DNA of 64,000 bases, from assembly GCA_018268915.1 (NCBI GenBank), contig JAFDVQ010000009.1:207243-271242 (forward strand). Reading direction: 5' to 3'. How positions within the stretch are numbered: position 1 is the stretch's first letter; each line of letters starts with the position of its first letter. The notes beneath the pieces were generated by a model. The model made no database searches. It was not told the origin of the DNA and saw only the letters and a list, made by a program, of their open reading frames with translations. Positions 17,966-27,936 of this stretch are shown here, one piece after another. This DNA is from Acidobacteriota bacterium (GTDB lineage Bacteria > Acidobacteriota > Terriglobia > Terriglobales > Acidobacteriaceae). The position numbers were made by a program, and so were the translations under genes.

Positions 17966-18844
17966 TCAGCAAATCCCCAACCCCTTGAGATATTCCCGGA
18001 AGCGATCGCCAAACTCTGGCCGCTTCAACGCAAACTCAACTGTCGCCTGAAGCATTCCGAATTTATCTCCCGCATCAAAGCGCTTGCCCTCAAACGTGTA
18101 GCCGAACACCTTCTCTTCCTTGAGCAGAGCCTTGATGCCGTCGGTAAGCTGGATCTCGCCGCCAGCGCCAGGCGTTGTCTCTTCGAGCAATTCAAAGATG
18201 CGAGGGGTAAGGATGTAGCGCCCGATAATTGCCTGCTTCGAAGGTGCGTCTTCCAGCTTGGGCTTCTCCACCATCCCTGTGCAGTTGTAGATTCGTGGAT
18301 CGTCCTTATCGGGCGATCCGGCTAAAACGCCATACGCCGAGATCGCGGAACCTTCCACCGTCTGCGTGGCCAACACCGATCCGCCGCGCTCATTGAACAC
18401 GTCAATCATCTGCTTCAGACAGGGAGTCTCCGCATCGATTACATCATCGGGCAGAACCACAGCAAACGGCTCATTGCCTACCAGCTCCTTGGCGCATAAG
18501 ACAGCATGTCCGAGGCCCAGAGGCTCACGCTGGCGAACGTAGCTGACCCGCGCCAGGGTCGCCACGCTGCGTGAAACATGCAGCAGATCCTTCTTCCCAC
18601 GTCTCTCAAGGGTGTGATCTAGCTCGAAGTTGTGATCGAAATGGTCTTCCATGGCGCCCTTGCCGCGCCCCGTGACGATGATGATGTGCTCAATCCCGGA
18701 ATCGACAGCTTCTTCCACGCCGTACTGAATGATCGGTTTATCAACCAGCGCCAGCATCTCTTTTGGAATGACCTTGGTAGCGGGCAAAAAGCGCGTGCCC
18801 AGACCGCCGGCCGGGAAAACAACTTTACGAACTTCCTGTCTCAT
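17966..18844 (-). CDS. galU: UTP--glucose-1-phosphate uridylyltransferase
   Basis: 292 residues. Nucleotidyltransferase signature KVVFPAGGLGTRFLPATK at the N-terminus, then PKEMLALVDKPIIQYGVEEA, the GLGHAVLCAKELVGNEPFAVVLPDDVI block with the metal-binding Asp, and the C-terminal GEIQLTDGIKALL and FEGKRFDAGDKFG motifs. It makes UDP-glucose from UTP and glucose-1-phosphate for polysaccharide and envelope synthesis. ATG 18844 has GGAG five bases upstream; the GTG two codons earlier is less likely. Third gene after mfd and the DUF885 gene on the same strand, but the 116-base gap allows its own promoter. Confidence 0.95.
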   Translation of the reverse strand: MRQEVRKVVFPAGGLGTRFLPATKVIPKEMLALVDKPIIQYGVEEAVDSGIEHIIIVTGRGKGAMEDHFDHNFELDHTLERRGKKDLLHVSRSVATLARVSYVRQREPLGLGHAVLCAKELVGNEPFAVVLPDDVIDAETPCLKQMIDVFNERGGSVLATQTVEGSAISAYGVLAGSPDKDDPRIYNCTGMVEKPKLEDAPSKQAIIGRYILTPRIFELLEETTPGAGGEIQLTDGIKALLKEEKVFGYTFEGKRFDAGDKFGMLQATVEFALKRPEFGDRFREYLKGLGIC

Positions 18845-18960
18845 CACCACTCCAGACTTTTTCTTCGCGTCTACTATTGTGAAACGTCAGCCCTGTCTCC
18901 GTTGATTTCTCTATAGCCAACCCGCTTACTTTAGTCCTATCCGAGTGGTGTTAGCGTGCT

Positions 18961-20712
18961 TTAAAGGGTTGGTGAATCATCACCAAGCATCGCCTCGCGG
19001 ATAACCTTTATCGGCGGAAACCCCTGGCTGAGGAACTCGTCGTGAAATCTCTGTAACGAGAACGAAGTTCCCTGCTTCTTCATCAGATCTGCGCGCAGCT
19101 TCATGATCTCCAGCTTGCCTAACGTGTAGTAAAGGTACGTGGGGTCGCCTGCGCCCCGCTTGGCTTCGACAGTGGCCGTCTCCTTAGGCTGATAGCCTTC
19201 GCTATGGAAGAATTCGACGGCCTGATCGTAGGTCATCTTCCCAGTGTGCATTTGGATGCCGACGATGTAGCGTGCGTTGCGCAGCAGGGCGTCCTGAAGC
19301 TGGCCCAGACGCAGGAATTTCGCTTCACGCTCGTCTTTTGCACCTGCGCCCGGCTGGCCATAGCCGTTGTCGAGCATCATTTGCTCTGTATAGTGGGCCC
19401 ACCCCTCAACGTTGGTGTTGGCCTGCAGAGTCTTCCTTACGCGCGTGGGCGCCTTCAGAGAATAGAGATACTGCACGTAGTGGCCCGGATACGCCTCGTG
19501 CACCGACGTCGAGATCACCGTGCCGACGTTGTACGAATGCATGTAGCCATCGATCTGCGCCGGCGTCATAGATGGGTCAGGCAAAGTGACATTGAAGTAC
19601 GACGTAGTCGCCTTGGTTTCGAACGGGCCGGGCGAATCCATGCTGGCCTGCGTGGTCGCGCGCATGAAGGGCGGCGTCTCTTCCAGCTCAGGCGGTACAT
19701 CCGACGGAATCGTCACGATGTGGTGCGAGCGGATAAAGTCGAGCAGGCTGGAAAAAGTGGCACGGAAAGCGTTGAGAAGCTGGTCGGGAGCGGTGTGCTG
19801 ATGACCAAGCTCTTCGAGGACTTCACGCGGAGTCTTGTTCGGTTCCAGTTCTTTAGCGACTTCTGCAAAGTGCTTCTGGTTTCGATGCAGGTCGGCATAA
19901 CCGATTTCGAGTAGCTTCGGAAGCGGAATGTCGACCATCTCGTCATAAGCCAACTTCTTTGAGAACGTCTCGGCGCCGATACGGAAGTCCCCGTTGGAGC
20001 GCGGAAGCAAATCCGACTTGATCCATGAAAGATAGCTGTTCAGCTCCGCGATCGTAGCTTCATTGGTCTTCGAGAAGTAGGACTTGAGCGAAGGATCCTG
20101 CGCATCTTCGAAGGCGAGAGGAACGTCGTGACGGAAGAATTCGATGATCCCAGGCAGTTGCTCAATCGCGATTTCGGTAAAGATACGCGGAGGATTCTGG
20201 ACATTCGTCCTCGCCTCGCGAAGGAGAGTCGGCATCTGCTTTTCGCGGGCGATGAGCGAGCGCAGCCGATCGTCGGCAGGCGCAAACTTACGCTCCATCA
20301 GCGTGAAGGCTGCATTCGCACAGAGGCTGGAGTATTCGTCTGCGTTCTTCGACCACGGGCGGATAGTGTGTAGAGTAAGCTTCCGAGATCGGATCTGGTT
20401 CAACACTATCTCGCGGTCGGCGCGCGTGGTCTGGTCTAAAGATGCTGCGGGGATTGCAGAGATGCGCTTCTCGAAACGGTCGAGCTGGGCGACTTCTGCA
20501 TCAACGCTGCTCGCCCTTAGATCTTCAAGCTTCGGATCGTACTGGTGATAACCCGCCACTGTTCCCGCAGTCGGCTGGAATGGGAAGTAAACCTGGTCGA
20601 AGTATTCGTCCGATGCCTGCTGGAATTGTTGTTGAGCGGTCTTGTCGGATGAAGCAGCGGCTGAAAGCGTCATGCAGGCTCCAAGGGCGAGCAGAGATAC
20701 GAATTTGGTCAC
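18961..20712 (-). CDS. secreted DUF885 family metallopeptidase-like protein
   Basis: 583 residues from a GTG at 20712 preceded by AGAGGA; it gives a proper signal peptide (VSLLALGACMTLSAAASS). The longer frame to 20883 would overlap mfd. The C-terminal half has the DUF885 hallmark HEAYPGHYVQ (HExxxPGH, zinc-binding), followed by TNVEGWAHYTEQMM (E-G-W), so the metal site looks intact. These are predicted periplasmic zinc peptidases of unknown substrate, abundant in Acidobacteria. It starts 25 bases after the mfd stop and is likely co-transcribed with it. Confidence 0.88.
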   Translation of the reverse strand: MTKFVSLLALGACMTLSAAASSDKTAQQQFQQASDEYFDQVYFPFQPTAGTVAGYHQYDPKLEDLRASSVDAEVAQLDRFEKRISAIPAASLDQTTRADREIVLNQIRSRKLTLHTIRPWSKNADEYSSLCANAAFTLMERKFAPADDRLRSLIAREKQMPTLLREARTNVQNPPRIFTEIAIEQLPGIIEFFRHDVPLAFEDAQDPSLKSYFSKTNEATIAELNSYLSWIKSDLLPRSNGDFRIGAETFSKKLAYDEMVDIPLPKLLEIGYADLHRNQKHFAEVAKELEPNKTPREVLEELGHQHTAPDQLLNAFRATFSSLLDFIRSHHIVTIPSDVPPELEETPPFMRATTQASMDSPGPFETKATTSYFNVTLPDPSMTPAQIDGYMHSYNVGTVISTSVHEAYPGHYVQYLYSLKAPTRVRKTLQANTNVEGWAHYTEQMMLDNGYGQPGAGAKDEREAKFLRLGQLQDALLRNARYIVGIQMHTGKMTYDQAVEFFHSEGYQPKETATVEAKRGAGDPTYLYYTLGKLEIMKLRADLMKKQGTSFSLQRFHDEFLSQGFPPIKVIREAMLGDDSPTL

Positions 20713-20737
20713 GGTTCCTCTTGTTGTAGGTTCAGAT

Positions 20738-23700
20738 CTAAGCGGTGACAGCATCCGGTGCGAGTTTTTCAAGCAGATCTCGAATTTCGAGCAGAACTTC
20801 ATCGGGCCGCGTGGCGGCCAGCGGGAACTTGAGCAAGCCTTGTGGAGTGAACTGCGCGCCCCGCTTGGCATTTCTGGCAACAAGACGCATCAGGTGCTGC
20901 GGATCTATGCCAGCATTTTCCGTAAAGCGAATCTGCAGCTCAGCGCGCTTTCGATCGATTTGTGCGATGCCCATCCTCTCGCATTCGAGCCGCAGAGTGG
21001 CCGCTTCAAGCAAGTACACCGTTGAATCTGGAAGCGTTCCGTAGCGGTCTTCCATCTCGGCGCGAAGATCGGCAATGCCCTTTTCGGTTTCAGCGCCGGC
21101 AATCTTCTTGTAAAGACGCAGACGCTGATTCTCTTCGGCCACATAGGCTTCATCGATGCGGAGTGCGATGCCAAGGTTGAGTTGCGTCGTAGGTCGCTCC
21201 TCGCCGCCTTCACCCTTCATCTCTTTGACAGCTGCTTCCAGCATCGACGTGTACATTTCGAACCCGATCGCCTCAATGTGCCCGCTTTGTTCTCCGCCCA
21301 GCATGTTTCCTGCTCCGCGGAGTTCGAGATCGAGAGCAGCGATCTTGAATCCGGCACCGAGATCGGAAAACTCCTTGAGCGCCGCCAATCGCCGCCTGGC
21401 GATGTCGGTAAGCTCACGCTCCGGAGGGATTAAGAGATACGCATATGCGCGGCGATTGGAACGGCCCACACGGCCGCGGAGTTGATAAAGTTCGCTCAAG
21501 CCATGGCGGTCAGCACGATTGATGATGATGGTGTTCGCAAGAGGAATGTCGAGGCCGTTCTCAATAATCGTCGTTGCTACCAGCACATCGAACTCGTGAT
21601 GCATAAAGGCGAGCATCACCTGCTCAAGTTCTTTTTCTCCCATCTGGCCGTGGCCAACGACAACACGTGCGCCCGGCACGAGTTCCTGGATACGTGAAGC
21701 AATCTCGTAGATCGATTCGACGCGATTATGGACAAAGTAGACCTGGCCGCCCCGTTCGAGCTCCACTTCTATCGCCGACCGAATGATCTTCTCATCAAAC
21801 TTCGCAACGACAGTCTGGATTGCCATGCGATCCTTTGGCGGCGTTTCAATCACCGACATATCGCGCAGGCCCACCAGCGACATGTGCAGCGTCCGCGGAA
21901 TCGGCGTGGCAGACATGGCAAGCACGTCGATCTCTTTGCGGAGCTGCTTCAGCCGCTCCTTGTGCCGAACGCCAAAGCGCTGCTCTTCGTCCACGATGAG
22001 CAGTCCAAGGTCCTGAAACTTGATGTCCTTGGAAAGGACGCGATGCGTGCCGATCAGGACGTCGACCTTGCCGGTATCGACCTTTTCCACAATGACCTTT
22101 TGTTCCTTCGGTGTGCGGAAGCGCGAGATCATCTCGATCGTGATGGGAAACTGCGAGAAGCGCTTCTTGAATGTCTCAAAATGCTGGAAAGCAAGAACAG
22201 TAGTTGGTGTAAGGACCGCTACCTGCTTGCCATCCTGCACCGCTTTGAAGGCCGCGCGCATCGCCACTTCCGTCTTGCCATAGCCCACATCGCCGCACAG
22301 AAGCCGATCCATGGGCGTCGTGGATTCCATGTCCTGCTTGACTGCGGAAATGGCGGTTAGCTGATCGTCAGTCTCGCGATAGTCGAATGAGTCCTCGAAC
22401 TCGCGCTGGAAATCGTTGTCGGGGGAGAACGACGTGCCCTGAGCAGTGTGCCGCTGCGCATAGAGCTTCAGCAGTTCCGCAGCCATGTCCTGCATGGCCT
22501 TGCGCACGCGAGCCTTGGTCTTGACCCACTGCGCTGAGCCAAGCTTATTGAGCTGGGGCGCTGGACCCGTATCCGTCGATCGATACTTCTGAATCAGGTC
22601 GAGACGGGTTAGGGGAACGTAAAGCTTGGCCTGTTCCGCAAACTCCAGGATCATAAATTCGACCGAAAGCCCGTCTTGAACAATCTCTTTTAGCCCTTGG
22701 TACTGCGCGATGCCGTGCTCGACGTGGACAACGTAGTCACCGATTGCCAGATCGCGGAAATCGGAGAGAAATGCAGCAGTCTTGGATTTCTTCGGCTCAG
22801 GGCGGGCATGAATGTCCGCATCGTCCGACAGGTCATTCGCGCCAAACAGGATGAGATTTGCATCAGGAAAGCTGACACCCGAAGCAATCTGAGTTCGCAC
22901 GATGACCGGCACGCGCATGTCTCCGGCCATGTAGCTGGCCTCTTCCAGCTCCGACCCATGTTGTACGACACGACTGCCGAAGCGATAGGGCACCTGGTAC
23001 TCGCGCAGCATGGTCGCCGTTCGCTCTGCGTCACCCTGCGTGGGCACAGCCAGCACAATGCGCTGATCGGCAGCCATCAGGTTCTTGAGCTGTTCGACCA
23101 GTGCGGGAATCGATCCGTGGAACCGCAGGGTAGGCCGGGAGTTCACCGCAATCTCGCCAAGGGTATTGTCGTCCTCGAGCACGTCGACGGCGCCGAGCTG
23201 GTCGAGATCGAGGCCGTGATGCGATTCGAGATGCGCTTGCAGAATCTCAGGACGAAGAAAGATATCCTCGGGCCGAATCAGGTTTCCGATCCCCGAGCGC
23301 TCATGCCGCTGTTCAACCTTATTCCACCAGCGATCGATCTGGTTGCGCACCATGGCGGGTTCGTCGACGAAGAGCACCGCATTCGGGACGAGCTTCAGCA
23401 GATGACTCTCTGCGCCCGCAACCGCCGAGAAAAACTCCCATCCGGGGAATACGCTCACGCCGCCGGCTGCTGCGGCCTCAATCTCCATCTCATCTTCGTC
23501 TGATAGTCCTTCGCCATCCGCGACCTGCACTCGCTGTTTGCTGAGCCGCGCGTGCACCGCGGCCAGTAGATGTTCGGTCACCGGCGTCTCGGTCAAGGGA
23601 AGTAGCTGTGCCTCGTCCAAACCAGACTGCGAGCGTTGGGTTTCCGGATCGAATTTGCGGATCGTCTCGATCTCGTCGCCGAAAAACTCGATGCGCACTG

Positions 23701-24304
23701 GACGATCGGCTTCGGGCGAGTAGACATCGAGAATACCGCCGCGCCGAGTGAATTGGCCCGGCATCTCAACCAGGTCCATCTGCGTGTAACCCACGGTTGC
23801 CAGGTGCGCAGTGAGGATCTCTACATCAAGCTCTTCGCCGCGGCGCACAGTAACCGCCAGGCTCGCATAGTAATTTCGGTCGAAGAGTCGCAGTGCTGCG
23901 GCTTCTGCGGGTGCTATCAGGATCGAGACTCCGCCTGTCGCCAGCTTGTACAAAGCTGCTGCACGCTGCTCCTGCACATCGGGGTGAGGCGAGAGATTCT
24001 CAAACGGGAGGACATCATGTGCCGGAATTCTGACCACACGATCAGGATCTACCGCGCCGGTCAACTCGCATCCGGCACGCAGAGCCGGCTCTAGAGCTTC
24101 AGCTGCCTTGTTGTCAGCGACGACGACGATAACAGTGTTCTTCGCCGCTCGGGCCAGTAGCGGCAGATACAAAGAGCGAGCTGTATTGGTGAGCCCGGAC
24201 AGACGTCGACGCCCGACACCTAGGGAGAGGTGCCTGCGAACGCGGTCAAACGAGGAGGACTGCTCCAGTTCCGCAAAAATTTCGCGGACAAACGGGAGGA
24301 TCAT
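20738..24304 (-). CDS. mfd: transcription-repair coupling factor
   Basis: 1188 residues, full length. Domains in order: UvrB-homology region (about 30-480), CarD-like RNA polymerase interaction domain (about 515-575, GDYVVHVEHGIAQYQG), superfamily 2 translocase with Walker A GDVGYGKTEV (about 671-680), DEEQRFG motif II, SATPIPRT motif III and QLRGRVGRSNR motif VI, then the TRCF C-terminal domain. Mfd removes stalled RNA polymerase at DNA lesions and recruits UvrA. All helicase motifs appear intact. The ATG lacks a strong ribosome-binding site. Confidence 0.97.
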   Translation of the reverse strand: MILPFVREIFAELEQSSSFDRVRRHLSLGVGRRRLSGLTNTARSLYLPLLARAAKNTVIVVVADNKAAEALEPALRAGCELTGAVDPDRVVRIPAHDVLPFENLSPHPDVQEQRAAALYKLATGGVSILIAPAEAAALRLFDRNYYASLAVTVRRGEELDVEILTAHLATVGYTQMDLVEMPGQFTRRGGILDVYSPEADRPVRIEFFGDEIETIRKFDPETQRSQSGLDEAQLLPLTETPVTEHLLAAVHARLSKQRVQVADGEGLSDEDEMEIEAAAAGGVSVFPGWEFFSAVAGAESHLLKLVPNAVLFVDEPAMVRNQIDRWWNKVEQRHERSGIGNLIRPEDIFLRPEILQAHLESHHGLDLDQLGAVDVLEDDNTLGEIAVNSRPTLRFHGSIPALVEQLKNLMAADQRIVLAVPTQGDAERTATMLREYQVPYRFGSRVVQHGSELEEASYMAGDMRVPVIVRTQIASGVSFPDANLILFGANDLSDDADIHARPEPKKSKTAAFLSDFRDLAIGDYVVHVEHGIAQYQGLKEIVQDGLSVEFMILEFAEQAKLYVPLTRLDLIQKYRSTDTGPAPQLNKLGSAQWVKTKARVRKAMQDMAAELLKLYAQRHTAQGTSFSPDNDFQREFEDSFDYRETDDQLTAISAVKQDMESTTPMDRLLCGDVGYGKTEVAMRAAFKAVQDGKQVAVLTPTTVLAFQHFETFKKRFSQFPITIEMISRFRTPKEQKVIVEKVDTGKVDVLIGTHRVLSKDIKFQDLGLLIVDEEQRFGVRHKERLKQLRKEIDVLAMSATPIPRTLHMSLVGLRDMSVIETPPKDRMAIQTVVAKFDEKIIRSAIEVELERGGQVYFVHNRVESIYEIASRIQELVPGARVVVGHGQMGEKELEQVMLAFMHHEFDVLVATTIIENGLDIPLANTIIINRADRHGLSELYQLRGRVGRSNRRAYAYLLIPPERELTDIARRRLAALKEFSDLGAGFKIAALDLELRGAGNMLGGEQSGHIEAIGFEMYTSMLEAAVKEMKGEGGEERPTTQLNLGIALRIDEAYVAEENQRLRLYKKIAGAETEKGIADLRAEMEDRYGTLPDSTVYLLEAATLRLECERMGIAQIDRKRAELQIRFTENAGIDPQHLMRLVARNAKRGAQFTPQGLLKFPLAATRPDEVLLEIRDLLEKLAPDAVTA

Positions 24305-24327
24305 GCAGTCTCAAGTTTATCAGGGGA

Positions 24328-25626
24328 CTACGCGTCCAGCGAATCGCGAACTGCCGCGGGCGACTCTGGCTGATCCGTAACATCTACCGCCGGATATTCA
24401 GCTTTCGAAGTTTCGCTGTAGACCAGCAGGCCACCCAGAGTCATCGCTCCGGCGATAGCCCACAGACCAGCTGAATAGTGATGGGTCACATCGTGTAGCC
24501 ATCCCATGGATGACGGCCCGGCGAAGGCTCCGACAGCGCCGACTGAATTGACCAGCGCGATCGCGGCGCCAGCGGCTTTGCCCGAAAGCCGGCTGGCCGC
24601 CAGGCTCCAGAACATAGGCAGTCCAGCCAGGATCCCCATTGCCGAGATGCAGAATCCCGCAGCAGCCATCGGTGCCGAATGCGCCAGGCCTGCGACGACA
24701 AAACCTGCAGCTCCGACCAGGAACAACCATGGTAGGGAACGGAAGCTACGGCGTCGGCTCGCCCAATACAGCGCCAGCGCACCAAATCCAAATGTGATCG
24801 TCCCCCACCATCCGGTAGCGACTGTGGACGCTCCGTGAGAAGTGAGAATCTTTGGCAGCCAGAAAGTCAGGCCATAGTTTCCGCTACTCCAGAGGAAGTA
24901 GATGATGCAGTCGCGGATGACATTGGCGGCCTGCTTGCCGTCTCCCGTCTGCAGTCCATCTTCGTCCTTACGGTCCCGAGCGACCTGATCCTTTTCCGCA
25001 GGAGAGAGCCACCGCGCAGACCATGGTCCATCGGCAAGCGCGAACCACGTTGCAATGCCCAGCAGCACGGCCGGGGCGCCTTCAATCAGAAACAGCCACT
25101 GCCAGTCTTTCAGCCCGCCAAAGTTGCCAAGCATGAGAATATGCGCCGAGATGGGCGAGCCAATCGAATTGCAGAGCGGCACTGCGAGCAGAAACATTGC
25201 GAGAATTCGCGTGCGCAAACCGCGCGGCATCCAGAAAGTGAAGTAGTAGATCACGCCGGGATAGAAGCCGGACTCCGCAATGCCGAGCAAGAATCGCACG
25301 GCGATATATGCGGATTGCGTGTGTACGAAGGCTGTCCCCATCGAGACAAATCCCCATACAACCATCAGAATCGCCAGCCAGCGCCGAGCTCCAAGTCGCG
25401 CGAGCACCAGGTTCGCCGGCACTTCAAAAAGACAGTAACTGAGAAAGAAAACTCCAGCGGCGAAACCGTAGACGCTTTCGCTGATGCCGAGGTCGCGATT
25501 CATCGTAAGCGCGGCAAAGCTGATGTTGACGCGGTCGAGAAACGCGACCATGTAAAGGATGACGAGAAATGGAACGAGCCGCCACGCGATCTTGCGGTAG
25601 AGCGGACTCATGGCGATTGCATTCAC
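24328..25626 (-). CDS. MFS transporter, anion:cation symporter (phthalate/tartrate permease-like)
   Basis: 432 residues with 12 predicted membrane helices. The first helix carries YMVAFLDRVNISFA, diagnostic of the ACS subfamily (D-x-x-N), and ARRWLAILMVVWGFVSMGTAFV plus RFLLGIAESGFYPGVIYYFTFW are the family motifs 2-4. The family imports organic anions such as tartrate, glucarate, phthalate or pantothenate; the substrate here is not inferable. The start may be GTG 25626 or ATG 25611. Ends 23 bases before mfd; no catabolic genes adjoin it. Confidence 0.87.
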   Translation of the reverse strand: MNAIAMSPLYRKIAWRLVPFLVILYMVAFLDRVNISFAALTMNRDLGISESVYGFAAGVFFLSYCLFEVPANLVLARLGARRWLAILMVVWGFVSMGTAFVHTQSAYIAVRFLLGIAESGFYPGVIYYFTFWMPRGLRTRILAMFLLAVPLCNSIGSPISAHILMLGNFGGLKDWQWLFLIEGAPAVLLGIATWFALADGPWSARWLSPAEKDQVARDRKDEDGLQTGDGKQAANVIRDCIIYFLWSSGNYGLTFWLPKILTSHGASTVATGWWGTITFGFGALALYWASRRRSFRSLPWLFLVGAAGFVVAGLAHSAPMAAAGFCISAMGILAGLPMFWSLAASRLSGKAAGAAIALVNSVGAVGAFAGPSSMGWLHDVTHHYSAGLWAIAGAMTLGGLLVYSETSKAEYPAVDVTDQPESPAAVRDSLDA

Positions 25627-25669
25627 TCTACGGGAAAGCTCCTCAATCGGGCGCCAACCAGACTACATG

Positions 25670-26347
25670 CTAGTGCGGACGTCCGGGAAGGATGAAATGC
25701 TCCGCGCAGCGAGGCTCATATGCGTCGCCCGGCATCTTGATGGGGCTGTCATACGCTGCGGGCTTGCCATCAATCAGCCTCTGCGAGTAGAGCGCGCGAG
25801 CGCCGCAGGTGCAGTAGGCCATGCACTCCGTAATGCTGCCACCGTAGGCGGTGACAAGCCACGAAAGATTCAGCATCTCGCCGAATGGAATCGCCCGGAA
25901 GTCGAGATCGAGTCCAGCGACCAGCACATCGTGATTGCCATCGAGCAAGGTTCGCGCGAAGAGAAAAAGATCACTGACAAACTGGCCTTCATCGATGGCA
26001 ACACACTCAACGCGCTTGCCGATCTCCTGCTCCACTTCGCTGATCTTCTCCAGGATCGGCCACGGGTCGGCGGAGTTGAATTCCAGAGCCTGCATGCGCG
26101 AGTGGCCATTTGGATTTCGGCTTTCCACAAGCCCCGGGCCACCTTTGGTGTCATCACTGGGCTTTAGCAGCAGTACATACTGCTTCGCATACTGGCGTCG
26201 CATCTCCGCCCGGCGCAGCAACTCTGCGGTCTTGTTGCTGCGCATCGGCCCCATCATCAATTCGATTTTGCCCGGCACTACAGAACTCCCACGAAGGCTA
26301 CTTCGGTGTTCATGATACTGCTCGGGATCCTGAGAGGGATGTGTCAT
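25670..26347 (-). CDS. tdk: thymidine kinase (type II), with altered P-loop
   Basis: About 225 residues. Thymidine kinase 1 fold: VPGKIELMMGPMRSNKTAEL (P-loop region), CVAIDEGQFVSDL (the DE of Walker B, normally DEAQF), then GLDLDFRAIPFGEM, and a zinc-ribbon lid with YCTCGARA and a later RCAEHF. The usual P-loop is GPMFSGKS/T; here it reads GPMRSNKT, with Asn in place of the last glycine. The enzyme phosphorylates thymidine in the salvage pathway. It begins just after the M20 peptidase stop (17 bases), so the two form one transcription unit. Confidence 0.88.
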   Translation of the reverse strand: MTHPSQDPEQYHEHRSSLRGSSVVPGKIELMMGPMRSNKTAELLRRAEMRRQYAKQYVLLLKPSDDTKGGPGLVESRNPNGHSRMQALEFNSADPWPILEKISEVEQEIGKRVECVAIDEGQFVSDLFLFARTLLDGNHDVLVAGLDLDFRAIPFGEMLNLSWLVTAYGGSITECMAYCTCGARALYSQRLIDGKPAAYDSPIKMPGDAYEPRCAEHFILPGRPH

Positions 26348-26364
26348 CACCGCGATCTCATTCG

Positions 26365-27819
26365 CTACTCGCTGCCGAGTGCCTTCGTGAACGCGTAGAA
26401 GAAGTCGAGCGACTTCCAGTATGAGTCGACCGGCAACCGCTCATCCTGTCCGTGCGCGCGATCGTCATCGCGCTCGAGCGCAATCGCCGAGTAGCCGTAA
26501 GAGGGAATGCCGACCTCGGCGAAGTGTATGGAATCGCTCGCTCCGTTCTCCATCACCGGAGTCACCGGAATGCCGGGCCAGATCTGCTGCGTGATACGCG
26601 TGAGCGGGTCGAACACTTCCTTGATGGGAGGCGGTGGAGCGATCGCCTTCCGATCGGGTGCCGTCTCAGAAACCACATCGCCCTCGGAGATGTACTTCAC
26701 GGTGAGTTTGGGATCGGAAAACACCTTGATGAGTTCCTGACGGATCTCTTCGGGCGAATGCCCTGGAAAGATGCGGCAGTTTACGTTGGCCTCGGCGGTC
26801 TGCGCCAGTGCGTTGCGTGCATGTCCGGCCTTGAGCATTGTCGCCACACACGTCGTGCGGAAGTTCGAGTTGAAATCCGGCTCGGCGCTTAGGCGGGATG
26901 CTGCGGCAGCGTCCGGAGGCGTAGCAAGCACACCTTTGATGTCCTGTGCTGTCTGGCCACTCTCCTGCTTCCCGAGATTCTCGAAGTAGGTCCGAGTGAC
27001 ACCGTTAAGCTCAAACGGGAACGAGTAGCCCTGTAGCTTATTGAGAGCGATTGTCAGCTCGTAGATGGCGTTATCGGGTCGAGGCCGCGAACTGTGGCCT
27101 CCGGGATTGAGCGCGGTGACCACAAAGTCCGCATAGACCTTCTCAGTGGCTTCTACATCCGCCACGACCGGCCGTCCGTGATCCAGCTCGATGCCACCGG
27201 CATCCAGGTTGATGACGAACGCACAATCAACAAGGTCACGATGATTTTTGACAAGCCACTCCGGCCCGTTGAACTTGCCGCCTTCCTCGTCAGCGGTGAG
27301 CGCCAGGATCAGGTCGCGCCTCGGCTTGTAGCCCTCTCGATGAAGGCGCAGGAAGGTCCACACCAGCGCAGCGTCGGACTCCTTCATGTCCTGAGTGCCA
27401 CGACCATAGTAGTAGCCGTCCTTCTCGACGAACTGAAATGGATCGGTGTGCCAGTCGCTGGGCAGAGCTTCGACCACGTCGAGGTGACCGAGGAAAAGGA
27501 TCGGCTTTTCCGAGGTGGGCGCAGCGGCACGCATCCGGACGATGAGGTTCATCTTGTTCGGATCTGGGCCGAGCAAATGCATATCCTCGGACGCGAAGCC
27601 GGCATCGACGAAGCGCTTCTGCATGGCCTTCGCGGCAGCAGTCACGCTGCCCTTCGGCGTGTCGGTCGAATTGATCTCGATCAGCTGCTTGAAAATATCG
27701 CGGGCCTCGGCGCGCTGTTCGGAGGACGCGGTTGGGAGCGATCCGGACTGTGCTGCAACCGCTATCGGTGCGGCACAGGCAAAGCAAACCATAAGAGCTG
27801 AGAGCGCCTTCTGAGACAT
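26365..27819 (-). CDS. secreted M20 family metallopeptidase
   Basis: 484 residues from the ATG at 27819, which opens a signal peptide (ALMVCFACAAPIAVAAQ); the 132-residue upstream extension is rejected. The dizinc M20 site is visible: FLGHLDVVEA (His-x-Asp), GRGTQDMKES (bridging Asp), ALTADEEGG (catalytic/ligand Glu), and the C-terminal AEVGIPSYGYSA region. Insert dimerisation domain in the middle (NPGGHSSRP). Likely a periplasmic exopeptidase or aminoacylase/carnosinase type enzyme. There is no ribosome-binding site; a TACAAT box lies six bases before the ATG. Confidence 0.9.
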   Translation of the reverse strand: MSQKALSALMVCFACAAPIAVAAQSGSLPTASSEQRAEARDIFKQLIEINSTDTPKGSVTAAAKAMQKRFVDAGFASEDMHLLGPDPNKMNLIVRMRAAAPTSEKPILFLGHLDVVEALPSDWHTDPFQFVEKDGYYYGRGTQDMKESDAALVWTFLRLHREGYKPRRDLILALTADEEGGKFNGPEWLVKNHRDLVDCAFVINLDAGGIELDHGRPVVADVEATEKVYADFVVTALNPGGHSSRPRPDNAIYELTIALNKLQGYSFPFELNGVTRTYFENLGKQESGQTAQDIKGVLATPPDAAAASRLSAEPDFNSNFRTTCVATMLKAGHARNALAQTAEANVNCRIFPGHSPEEIRQELIKVFSDPKLTVKYISEGDVVSETAPDRKAIAPPPPIKEVFDPLTRITQQIWPGIPVTPVMENGASDSIHFAEVGIPSYGYSAIALERDDDRAHGQDERLPVDSYWKSLDFFYAFTKALGSE

Positions 27820-27825
27820 GGGTGC

Positions 27826-27831
27826 ATTGTA
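27826..27831 (-). promoter_or_regulatory. -10 box of a leaderless M20 peptidase transcript
   Basis: TACAAT on the minus strand, six bases before ATG 27819, with no Shine-Dalgarno sequence between. A good -10 match, but no good -35 at 16-18 bases. Confidence 0.45.
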
Positions 27832-27936
27832 CAAAACCGATGGATTGCCGATTCGCGGAGTGTCGGAGCAGCGAAGACGGTTGCACATCGCGACAAATCG
27901 ATTTATCGTGATGCCGCCAGCAATTACGAGGTGGAT

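Noticed and set aside
18961..20883. Longer start for the DUF885 gene, overlapping mfd
   Set aside because: A GTG at 20712 with an AGAGGA ribosome-binding site gives a proper signal peptide without the overlap.
22697..23503. 268-residue frame antisense to mfd
   Set aside because: Shadow of a conserved gene; no recognisable domain and no ribosome-binding site.
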